DNA from: Vicinamibacteria bacterium
GTDB lineage: Bacteria > Acidobacteriota > Vicinamibacteria > Vicinamibacterales > 2-12-FULL-66-21
Assembly (NCBI GenBank): GCA_025937075.1
Contig: JAICSD010000133.1
Coordinates: 1-9,899, forward strand
Direction: 5' to 3'
DNA length: 9,899 nt
A model generated the notes under the pieces. The model saw only the letters and a list, made by a program, of their open reading frames with translations, searched no databases and had not been told where the DNA came from. Positions 1 to 6,065 of the stretch are shown here, one piece after another. Both the position numbers and the translations under genes were made by a program. Positions within the stretch are counted from its first letter, which is position 1. The number at the start of each line of letters is the position of its first letter.

Positions 1-2741
1 AGCCGGCGCTCCGATTCGGCGATTGCGGCGCGGAGTTCTTCACGGCGCGTGACGTTCCGTTCGAGGTCGGCGGCTCGCGCGACGGCGCGCTGGTCGAGAT
101 CGCGGGCGGCGTCTTCGAGGCGGCTGATCTCGAGCGCGAGCGCGCTCGCCCGTTCCACGAGCGCGGCATGCGCAGCCTTCGCTTCCGCCGTGCTCCGCGC
201 CTGCTGCTCGGCCCGGTCGCGCGCCTCGAACAGCGTGCGCTGGGCGGCCGACAACTGTTCGTCCGCCGTTCGCTGCTCCGCTTCGATACGGCGAATCGAG
301 TCGGCGGCTTCCGCCTCGCGGCGTTCCTGTGTCCGAAGCTCCTCTTCGCCGGAACGGCGTTCGACGGCAATCTGATCCTGCTTGCGCGCGATGCGGTCCC
401 GTGCGTCTCCCGCGGCTGTGTGCTGCAGATCGAAGGCGACGATTGCCTTCTCCTGACGGTGCAGCTCCTGCTGCAGCGATGCGATCGCGGATTCGGCGGC
501 CGCCGCCGCAACGTCGAGGCTGGCCGCCTCTTCGCGGACGCGGTTCAATGCCGTCGTGTCCTGTTCGAGTTTCTCGCGCAGCTCTTTGATCTCGCGCTTG
601 GTCGTCAGGATGCTGCGGGCCTCCGAGCGCTCACCACCCTCGACGAGATGCGCGCCGGTATAGACGTCACCCTCCAGTGTCACGACGACGGCCCTGCTCC
701 GCGACGAGACTCCACGCGCCGCATCGCGGCTGCTGGCAATCCACACATCCGCGAGCGCGGCGCGAATCGCCTGGGCCGCGGGGCCGGAGATGCGAACGAC
801 CGAGCTGACGGGAACTACTGCCGGATCCTGCGCGTCCGCGGCCGCGTCAGCCTGCGTCGCCTCCCCTTCCGTGACGACGAACCCGACGCGTCCCGCGTCG
901 CGCTCACGGACGAACGCCAGCCCCTTTTCCGCGTCCTCGTGCGAGGGCACGACGACGTGCTGCAGCAGATCGCCGAGCGCGGCGTCCACCGCGCGCTCGT
1001 AACGCGCGTCGACGTCGAGATAATCCGCGACCGAGCCGTGGTGGCGAATCGGCTGGCCGGGTTCCGCGAGAATCGCGCGTGCCCCTTCGCCATACTCCGC
1101 CCGCGCCGCGTCCAGCTCCTCGAGCGAGCGCAGCCGCGCGGAGACACCAGCCAACTCGCGCTCCCGTGCGCCGAGATCGCGTCCAACGGATTCGCGGCTT
1201 GTTCGCGCGACCGCCAGCTCCGATTCGCGCGCGGCGCGGTCGACGCGAAGGACCTCCATGGCTTCGCGGGCGCGGCGGAGCGCGTCGTCCGCGGCGGCCC
1301 GTTCTTCAGCGGCGCGTTCCGCTTCACGCTCCAGATCGCTCCGCTCCACGTCGAGCTTGGCGAGCTGCTCTCCGATCCGCGCCCGCGACGCGGCCGCGTG
1401 GTCCATGGCATGCCGCAAGGCTGTCGCGGCGTTGACGGCCGCATAGACCTCGCTCCGCGCCGCCTCCACGTCGGCTTCGAGGCCTTCGATATTGCGGTGC
1501 GCGAGCGCGTACGCCTCTTCCTGCTGCTGGAGCGCCGCCGACGCGGCGTCGCGATCCGTCGTCGCCGTGTGGAGAGCTCCACGCCGCGATTCGATCTCCA
1601 GCCGGGCCGGTTCGCGGCGGGACTCGAGCGCGGCGACTTCGGCCTCCAGCGCGCCGGCCGCGTTCCGGAGGGCCTCGATCTGCTGTGTATCGAACGTCAC
1701 CTGCTGCTGCAGGCGTCCGATGGAGAGCTCGCGGGCATGCGCCGCCTCGCGCGCGGCCGTCGCTTTCGCATCCGCCTCCGTCAACTCCAGCCGCAGGCGC
1801 TCCAGCGTGGTCTCGAGCTCGGCAAGGTGCGCGGCCGCGGCGGTCTCTCGTCCGCGCGCCGCCGCCAGCCGGGCGCGGGTCGCTTCGATGGTCTCGCCGA
1901 GCCGTGCGTAGCGCTCCGCGAATTGCACCTTCTCCCAGCGGCGCAGTTCGTCGCGCAGCCGCTTGTATCGCCGCGCTTTTGCCGCCTGCCGCTTCAGCGC
2001 GCCGCGCTGCTTCTCGACTTCGAAGATGATGTCGTCCACGCGCGTGAGGTTCTGCTGCGCCGCTTCGAGCTTGAGTTCCGCGGCGCGCCGCCGGCTCTTG
2101 TACTTCGTGACCCCGGCGGCTTCTTCGATCAACTGGCGGCGATCCGTCGGGCGCGCGCTCAGGATCTGCCCGATCTTCCCCTGCTCGATCACCGCGTACG
2201 CCTTCACGCCGAGACCCGCATCCATCAACAGGTCCTGCACGTCCTTCAGCCGCACGCTCTCGCCGTCGATCAGGTATTCGCTTTCGCCGGATCGATACAG
2301 GCGCCGCCCCACTTCGACATCGCGAACCATCAAGGGGGCTTCGTCGAGCAGCGCCACCGCGTCGGCGCCGAGCAGTTCTCCCGCTGCCGTCGCGACCACC
2401 GTTTCTGCCGGCGTGAGCGGCTCCGGCCGGATGCGCCCGTTCCCCGCGACGCCCGGAGCGCCAGTCGACGGACGCGCAGCCACACCCGCCAGCCGGATCT
2501 TCACCTCCGCAGCGCCGGTCGCTTTACGGGCGTCGCTTCCCGCGAAGATGATGTCCTGCATGTGTTCGCCGCGGAGGCTCCTGGCGCTCTGTTCCCCGAG
2601 CACCCAGGTGATCGCGTCAACGACGTTGCTCTTCCCGCAGCCGTTGGGGCCGACGATGGCGGTGACGCCGGTGTCGAACGCCAGTTCGGAGCGGTCGGGG
2701 AAGCTCTTGAACCCGGAAATCTCGAGACGTTGAAGACGCAT
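1..2741 (-). CDS. smc: Chromosome segregation ATPase SMC, partial (C-terminal part outside the window)
   Basis: SMC forms the ATP-driven, ring-shaped bacterial condensin, with ScpA and ScpB as usual partners, which organises and helps segregate the chromosome. The frame read from ATG at 2741 begins MRLQRLEISGFKSF, the standard SMC start, and stays open to the left edge, giving 913 residues and a partial codon. Visible parts are Walker A GPNGCGKS at residues 31-38, the WVLGEQSARSLRG segment near 46-58, the Q-loop with E186-Q187-G188, and the EEAAGVTKYKSRRR segment that begins the coiled coil. A long Ala/Glu/Arg coil, a hinge at roughly 540-700 and the start of the returning coil follow. The final 250-300 residues, with the LSGGE signature and Walker B, lie outside. 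Residues 81-145 are about 44 longer than the matching stretch of Bacillus subtilis SMC as recalled. No Shine-Dalgarno is visible, and an intrinsic terminator sits just upstream of the start. The product is near certain. Confidence 0.97.
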   Translation of the reverse strand, partial: MRLQRLEISGFKSFPDRSELAFDTGVTAIVGPNGCGKSNVVDAITWVLGEQSARSLRGEHMQDIIFAGSDARKATGAAEVKIRLAGVAARPSTGAPGVAGNGRIRPEPLTPAETVVATAAGELLGADAVALLDEAPLMVRDVEVGRRLYRSGESEYLIDGESVRLKDVQDLLMDAGLGVKAYAVIEQGKIGQILSARPTDRRQLIEEAAGVTKYKSRRRAAELKLEAAQQNLTRVDDIIFEVEKQRGALKRQAAKARRYKRLRDELRRWEKVQFAERYARLGETIEATRARLAAARGRETAAAAHLAELETTLERLRLELTEADAKATAAREAAHARELSIGRLQQQVTFDTQQIEALRNAAGALEAEVAALESRREPARLEIESRRGALHTATTDRDAASAALQQQEEAYALAHRNIEGLEADVEAARSEVYAAVNAATALRHAMDHAAASRARIGEQLAKLDVERSDLEREAERAAEERAAADDALRRAREAMEVLRVDRAARESELAVARTSRESVGRDLGARERELAGVSARLRSLEELDAARAEYGEGARAILAEPGQPIRHHGSVADYLDVDARYERAVDAALGDLLQHVVVPSHEDAEKGLAFVRERDAGRVGFVVTEGEATQADAAADAQDPAVVPVSSVVRISGPAAQAIRAALADVWIASSRDAARGVSSRSRAVVVTLEGDVYTGAHLVEGGERSEARSILTTKREIKELREKLEQDTTALNRVREEAASLDVAAAAAESAIASLQQELHRQEKAIVAFDLQHTAAGDARDRIARKQDQIAVERRSGEEELRTQERREAEAADSIRRIEAEQRTADEQLSAAQRTLFEARDRAEQQARSTAEAKAAHAALVERASALALEISRLEDAARDLDQRAVARAADLERNVTRREELRAAIAESERR

Positions 2742-2753
2742 AAAGGACCCGTG

Positions 2754-2805
2754 AAAAGAAAAAGCCGCCTGCCGGGCGTGGCTACAGCACGGCCCGGAAG
2801 CGGCT
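2754..2805 (-). terminator. Intrinsic terminator or attenuator just before smc
   Basis: On the minus strand, AGCCGC (2805-2800) pairs with GCGGCT (2768-2763), and CCGGGC (2797-2792) pairs with GCCCGG (2777-2772). A GTG/CAC extension continues towards the loop. The hairpin runs straight into UUUUUCUUUU (2763-2754). This is a textbook Rho-independent terminator, except for a small 2x3 internal loop. Its U-tract ends 12 nt before the smc ATG at 2741, so no separate promoter fits between them. It either ends an upstream RNA or acts as an attenuator that smc transcription must pass. An alternative 6-bp stem, GAAGCG (2816-2811) with CGCTTC (2802-2797), would block the left arm of the terminator. 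Confidence 0.75.
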
Positions 2806-2917
2806 GGGATCGCTTCGAACGGAACAGGTTTTCAGGAAACAGATGACTGACAACAGCCGATGGCGCCGGCAGCCCACACCCCGCACAGACGGGATGTCCC
2901 CTTGGGGCCAGCAAACG
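2754..2917 (-). ncRNA. Candidate smc leader RNA or small RNA
   Basis: This stretch lies between a predicted promoter (start near 2917) and the terminator ending at 2754, and would give an RNA of about 165 nt. It contains no convincing reading frame. Several short self-complementary stretches are visible: CCCC-AA-GGGG near 2905-2896, CCCG/CGGG near 2892-2880, GCCG/CGGC near 2870-2856, and the antiterminator-like stem 2816-2797. No signature of 4.5S RNA, 6S RNA, tmRNA, RNase P or a familiar riboswitch was recognised. It could be a regulatory leader of smc, an independent small RNA, or only the 3' untranslated region of the protease gene. Its existence is inferred from promoter plus terminator. 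Confidence 0.33.
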
Positions 2918-2923
2918 GCGGCC

Positions 2924-2953
2924 AGTCTAACAAGCCCCCATACCTAGTGGCAA
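2924..2953 (-). promoter_or_regulatory. Predicted sigma70-like promoter upstream of smc
   Basis: On the minus strand there is a -35 TTGCCA (2953-2948, five of six matches to TTGACA), an 18-nt spacer, and a -10 TAGACT (2929-2924, four of six matches to TATAAT). Transcription would start near 2917 and run through the structured leader towards smc. The -35 lies within a small inverted repeat, TAGTG-TTGC-CACTA. This is a sequence match only. Confidence 0.45.
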
Positions 2954-2978
2954 CACTAAAGTGCGCGCACAAGTAATA

Positions 2979-2994
2979 GGGGCTTACGCCCTAA
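2979..2994 (-). repeat. Small hairpin downstream of the S41 protease gene
   Basis: The minus strand reads TTAGGGC-GTAA-GCCCC, a 4-bp G/C stem closing a GNRA-type tetraloop, about 54 nt after the protease stop codon. There is no U-tract, so it is not a standard terminator. It could be a 3'-end stabilising or processing hairpin. A near copy with loop TTTAT lies just downstream of proS at 9009-9025. Confidence 0.4.
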
Positions 2995-3005
2995 ATCAAG
3001 AAACT

Positions 3006-3020
3006 GCAGATTGCAGATTG
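3006..3020. repeat. Short tandem repeat of GCAGATT
   Basis: Two direct copies of GCAGATT (3006-3012 and 3013-3019) are followed by G, in the intergenic region after the protease gene. The same 8-mer GCAGATTG occurs in the linker of the REP-like array at 8880, 8917 and 8969. It may be a fragment of the same repetitive family. It is too short to assign on its own. Confidence 0.35.
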
Positions 3021-3047
3021 AAGGTTGCTCCAATCGGCAATTCGCTG

Positions 3048-4670
3048 TCAGTGACCGCCTTTCGTGTTGGTGCGCGTTTTCGCCAGCTCGGTCAACTTCG
3101 CCGCGTCCGCGAACTGCCCCATCGCGAACTGCGCCTGCGGATCGTGCGCAATGAGGTTCTTCTGCGCTTCGCCGATCCCGAAGAGCGCGACGTCGATTTC
3201 GTAGTGCATCATCGCCTTGATGAAATCGATGTCCTTCGCAAACGCCGCGTCGTCGATCTTCACCTTCTCGGACTGCAGATACGACTTGAAGTCGTTCACC
3301 ATCGCGTCGGAGACCTGGAAGCCGCGCGCAACGCGCTTCTTGGCGCTGCCGGCGACCGCCATCCGCGTGTCGCCTTCGGCGGCATAGCGCTCCGCGTAGT
3401 TCGCGAACGCGCCGCGTGCATACAGCGCGCGGCCGAACCGCGTCGGGTTGAAGCCCTGCACGGGGCCGACGTAGAACTTGTCGGGTTCGATCCCGCCGCC
3501 GCCGTAAACCTTGCGGCCCGCGTCCGTGTACTTCAACTGCGCCGCGTTGTGTTCGCGCTGCCCCGTTTGATCGCGGAGCGTGTACGTGAGGTATTCGTCG
3601 AAGCTGCCGTCCCACGGGCGCTGGATCATCCGGCCGCTCGGCGTGAAATACCGGCCGGTCGTCAGCGCCAGCCCTGCGCCTTCGTTGATGCGGTAGACGG
3701 ACTGTACCAGCGCTTTGCCGAACGTCGTCTCGCCAACGATGAGCGCGCGATCGTGGTCCTGCAGCGAGCCGGTCACGATCTCCGATGCGCTCGCGCTGTT
3801 CCGGTTCACGAGCACCATCATCGGCCCTGTATAGTCCGCGTTTTCCGTCGCGCGATAATCTTCGTCCGAGTTGGGGATGCGCCCGCGCGTGTAGACGATC
3901 ATGTCGCCGCGCGGCAGGAAGCGGTTCGCAATGCGGATCGCCTGATCGAGCGGCCCGCCGGGATTGTCGCGGAGATCGAAGACCAGCCGCTTCATGCCCT
4001 GCGATTCGAGTTTCGCAACCGCCTCGCCGACCTCGTGGTCGGAGGTTTCGGAGAAGTCGCCAAGCTTGATGTAGCCCGTCTGCGGATCGAGCATGAACGC
4101 GCCGCGGACGGTGGTGATGTTCACCTGATCGCGCTCGACGTCCATGTCGATCAATTTGTCGTATCCCGGACGGCGGATCGAGATATTGACCTTCGTGCCT
4201 TTCGGTCCCTTCAATTCGTGCGCAGTCTGCTCAGTGGTCCAGTTCTTCGCATCCTGGCCCTTCACGCGCGCGATGACGTCGCCGCGGCGAATCCCGGCGC
4301 GATACGCCGGAGAACCTTCGAACACCGAAACGACGGTGACGTCGCCGTCGACGGTCTGGATCGAAAGGCCGACGCCGTAGTAACTGCCTTCCTGGCGCTC
4401 GCGCATCTGCGCGTATTGCTTCGGATCGAAGAAGCTCGAATGCGGGTCGAGCGTGTGCAGCATCCCGTCGATCGCGCCGTACACCAGACGATCCGACGGC
4501 ACGTTGTCGACGTACTCGCGGTCGACCGCGGCCAGCGCGGCGGTAAAGGCGCGATACTGCAGCTGCACCTGGTCCTGCTTGGCCAGAACGGTGCTGCCGA
4601 AAAAGCCGCCGGCGAGCGCGGACAAGAGGACCGCGAGCGCCACGACCGGCACGAAACGGGGACTGCGCAT
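3048..4670 (-). CDS. S41 family C-terminal processing (tail-specific) protease, exported
   Basis: This is a serine protease of the Prc/CtpA family, which degrades or trims periplasmic proteins from their C-termini. The 540-residue product has a hydrophobic signal or anchor segment at about 7-30. A PDZ domain follows at about 92-178 (GVGLSIQTVDGD, then SPAYRAGIRRGDVI). The peptidase core carries the catalytic Ser in NSASASEI (S294), Lys in TFGKALVQ (K319) and Gln (Q323). The Ser-to-Lys spacing of 25 and Lys-to-Gln spacing of 4 match E. coli Prc as recalled. LRDNPGG is also present. After the core comes a tail of about 150 residues, longer than in short CtpA forms and probably helical; its role is unknown. 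No Shine-Dalgarno precedes either candidate ATG (4670 or 4679). I chose 4670 because the other overlaps a likely -10 box. A longer open frame to 4901 runs antisense into tatA and is not credible. The gene is divergent from tatA. Confidence 0.93.
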   Translation of the reverse strand: MRSPRFVPVVALAVLLSALAGGFFGSTVLAKQDQVQLQYRAFTAALAAVDREYVDNVPSDRLVYGAIDGMLHTLDPHSSFFDPKQYAQMRERQEGSYYGVGLSIQTVDGDVTVVSVFEGSPAYRAGIRRGDVIARVKGQDAKNWTTEQTAHELKGPKGTKVNISIRRPGYDKLIDMDVERDQVNITTVRGAFMLDPQTGYIKLGDFSETSDHEVGEAVAKLESQGMKRLVFDLRDNPGGPLDQAIRIANRFLPRGDMIVYTRGRIPNSDEDYRATENADYTGPMMVLVNRNSASASEIVTGSLQDHDRALIVGETTFGKALVQSVYRINEGAGLALTTGRYFTPSGRMIQRPWDGSFDEYLTYTLRDQTGQREHNAAQLKYTDAGRKVYGGGGIEPDKFYVGPVQGFNPTRFGRALYARGAFANYAERYAAEGDTRMAVAGSAKKRVARGFQVSDAMVNDFKSYLQSEKVKIDDAAFAKDIDFIKAMMHYEIDVALFGIGEAQKNLIAHDPQAQFAMGQFADAAKLTELAKTRTNTKGGH

Positions 4671-4677
4671 GGATCGC

Positions 4678-4707
4678 ATCGTAACAGAGGAAGTGCAGGC
4701 AGGGCAA
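4678..4707 (-). promoter_or_regulatory. Possible promoter of the S41 protease gene
   Basis: The minus strand shows TTGCCC (4707-4702), an 18-nt spacer and TACGAT (4683-4678). The expected transcript start falls at or one base before the ATG at 4670, which would make the mRNA leaderless. Each hexamer matches its consensus at four of six positions, so this is a weak prediction. It is the main argument for the start at 4670 rather than 4679. Confidence 0.3.
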
Positions 4708-4755
4708 AGAGTTCCGGGCCGATGCGCGGCTCCCCACGGGGCCCGCTGCCCGGTG

Positions 4756-4761
4756 TATACT
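4756..4761 (+). promoter_or_regulatory. -10 box of the tat operon (leaderless start)
   Basis: TATACT matches the sigma70 -10 consensus at five of six positions and ends 6 nt before the tatA ATG at 4768. Transcription would begin at about the A of the start codon. No clear -35 is visible 17-18 nt upstream, and there is no room for a ribosome-binding site. The same hexamer occurs upstream of the OmpA-family gene at 5956-5961. Confidence 0.5.
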
Positions 4762-4767
4762 TTGGGC

Positions 4768-5061
4768 ATGCTAGGCTCAGTAGGGCTTCCAGAGCTGATC
4801 ATCATTTTCACGCTCGCGCTCATCATCTTCGGGCCCCGGAAGCTGCCGGAGCTCGGACGGTCGCTGGGCAAGAGCCTGGCTGAATTCAAGCGGGCGTCCA
4901 ACGAGCTGAGGAATACGCTGGACGAGGAAATTCGGCTCGATGATCAGCGATCCGCGCGCGCCCAGGAACCGACCGCCCTCCCGCCCGTCGAACCGGCCCG
5001 GCCGTCGGTCGTGAACGAATCGATCGCGGGGAGCGTCCCGCGCCAGAACGGCAGCGCGTAG
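4768..5061 (+). CDS. tatA: Sec-independent protein translocase subunit TatA
   Basis: TatA oligomerises in the inner membrane to let folded proteins with twin-arginine signal peptides cross after TatC has recruited them. The 97-residue product shows the family layout. A short N-terminus (MLGSVGLPEL) is followed by one transmembrane helix at about 7-21. The FGPRKLPELG hinge comes next, then an amphipathic helix (SLGKSLAEFKRA) to about 50. The rest is a charged, Pro-rich, probably disordered tail. The Pro-Glu just before the helix is common in single TatA proteins of organisms without a separate TatB. The start is fixed by this N-terminus; upstream in-frame ATGs lie in the protease gene on the other strand. 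It precedes tatC by 15 bp with no gap for a promoter, so the two form an operon. No tatB is visible here. Confidence 0.95.
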   Translation: MLGSVGLPELIIIFTLALIIFGPRKLPELGRSLGKSLAEFKRASNELRNTLDEEIRLDDQRSARAQEPTALPPVEPARPSVVNESIAGSVPRQNGSA

Positions 5062-5076
5062 TCCCTTAAGCCCTCG

Positions 5077-5922
5077 ATGGCGCTCGTTCCTTTTCCGGGT
5101 ACATCCGCGCGCGCCGAACAGCCTGCGCCGCCCGAAGATTACCGCCCGGCGCAACACGATGAGGATGACGACGTCGACGGCTCGTCGAAGATGTCCTTCC
5201 TCGAGCACCTCGAGGAACTGCGCAAGCGCCTGATCTACTCCGCGTATTCGCTGCTCGCCGGCTGCGCGATCGCCTACATCTTCATCCAGCGCATTTTCGA
5301 CTTCGTGATGCTGCCGATGCAGCACATGCTGCCCGGCGGCAACAAGCTGATTTACACGGCGGGCGCCGAGCCCTTCATGCTCTATCTGAAGATCGGCCTC
5401 ATTGCCGGCATCTTCTTCTCCTCGCCGCTCATCATCTGGCAGCTCTGGAAATTCATCTCGCCCGGGCTCTACACCCACGAGAAGAAGTTCGCGATTCCGT
5501 TCGTCCTCCTCTCGACGATCTTCTTCGTCCTCGGAGGGCTCTTCTCGCACTACATCGCCTTCCCGTGGACGTGGAAGTTCTTCATCAGCTTCAGCACCGA
5601 TTACATGGTGTTCCTCCCGAAGATCGATGAAGCCTTCAGCCTCTACACGAAGATGCTGCTCGGCTTCGGCCTCGTATTCGAGATGCCGACGCTCGTCTTC
5701 TTCCTCGCACGGATGGGCGTCATCACGGCGAAGATGCTCTGGGCCTATTTCAAGTACGCGATCCTCGTCATCGCGATCGTCGCCGCCGTCGTCAGCCCCG
5801 GCACCGACATGATGTCGATGATGATCATGGCGGTCCCGATGTGGGGCCTTTACATCATCAGCATCGCGATCGCATTCATCTTCGGGAAGAAAAAGAAGCG
5901 CCCGGCCGACGACCCCGCCTGA
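5077..5922 (+). CDS. tatC: Sec-independent protein translocase subunit TatC
   Basis: TatC is the inner-membrane receptor that binds twin-arginine signal peptides and nucleates the TatA pore. The 281-residue protein contains the family signature FLEHLEELRKR (41-51). E47 and R49 align with E. coli E15 and R17. The first cytoplasmic loop, FISPGLYTHEKKF, has F126 and E135 aligned with E. coli F94 and E103, residues needed for signal-peptide binding. Six hydrophobic segments follow the expected order at roughly 52-74, 104-124, 139-163, 188-212, 225-240 and 246-268. The C-terminus is KKKKR-rich. An extra N-terminal stretch of about 38 residues, Pro-rich then strongly acidic (EDDDVD), precedes the core. 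A shorter start at M39 is possible, but the chosen ATG sits 15 bp after tatA as expected for an operon. No clear Shine-Dalgarno is seen for either. Confidence 0.95.
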   Translation: MALVPFPGTSARAEQPAPPEDYRPAQHDEDDDVDGSSKMSFLEHLEELRKRLIYSAYSLLAGCAIAYIFIQRIFDFVMLPMQHMLPGGNKLIYTAGAEPFMLYLKIGLIAGIFFSSPLIIWQLWKFISPGLYTHEKKFAIPFVLLSTIFFVLGGLFSHYIAFPWTWKFFISFSTDYMVFLPKIDEAFSLYTKMLLGFGLVFEMPTLVFFLARMGVITAKMLWAYFKYAILVIAIVAAVVSPGTDMMSMMIMAVPMWGLYIISIAIAFIFGKKKKRPADDPA

Positions 5923-5955
5923 AAACAAATCTGTGATCCGGCAGCTCGTCCGCGC

Positions 5956-5961
5956 TATACT
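5956..5961 (+). promoter_or_regulatory. -10 box of the OmpA-family gene
   Basis: TATACT lies 33 bp after the tatC stop codon. Transcription from it would start near 5968 and give a 5' untranslated region of about 98 nt that contains the palindrome at 6003-6022. The -35 region is weak (GTGATC at 5933-5938, spacing 17). The box supports the OmpA and HEAT genes being a unit separate from tatAC. Confidence 0.45.
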
Positions 5962-6002
5962 GTTGAGCCGGCGGGCAGTTGTCGTATCGACCGACGGCTG
6001 AC

Positions 6003-6026
6003 CGCAGGCCTGACGGCCTGCGCTAC
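6003..6026 (-). repeat. Solitary REP-like palindrome with GTAG foot
   Basis: Arms CGCAGGCC (6003-6010) and GGCCTGCG (6015-6022) form a perfect 8-bp stem around a 4-nt loop. CTAC follows at 6023-6026, so on the minus strand the hairpin is preceded directly by GTAG. This matches the GTAG-plus-8-bp-stem design of the array at 8824-9000, though the stem sequence differs. It would lie in the 5' untranslated region of the OmpA-family mRNA. Confidence 0.6.
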
Positions 6027-6065
6027 GAAAGCTCCCCCGAACCCACCCGCCGGAACCGAGGCATC

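Noticed and set aside
168..2846. An 892-codon open frame on the plus strand opposite smc
   Set aside because: It mirrors smc through GC-rich third positions, is very rich in Arg with no recognisable domain, and the minus strand encodes an unmistakable SMC.
2754..2940. 4.5S (SRP) RNA or 6S RNA before smc
   Set aside because: The sequence begins with a GGGGGCTTGTT resembling 4.5S RNA, but the conserved SRP tetraloop helix (GGTC, then GGAAGCAGCC) is absent. No long closing stem with central bubble as in 6S RNA could be drawn.
2961..4883. A 640-codon open frame on the plus strand opposite the S41 protease
   Set aside because: It is a shadow frame made of Arg/Val/His-rich sequence. The opposite strand has intact PDZ and catalytic motifs.
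4671..4901. N-terminal extension of the S41 protease to an upstream ATG
   Set aside because: It would overlap tatA on the opposite strand and put about 77 non-signal residues before a clear signal/anchor segment.
4777..5928. A 383-codon open frame on the minus strand opposite tatA and tatC
   Set aside because: Its extremely charged composition (Asp, Glu, Arg, His) is the reverse complement of hydrophobic TatC codons. There are no homology-like motifs.
5979..6065. Earlier in-frame ATG for the OmpA-family gene
   Set aside because: It would translate the GTAG palindrome and bury the signal peptide. The ATG at 6066 has a GAGG ribosome-binding site and a normal signal peptide.
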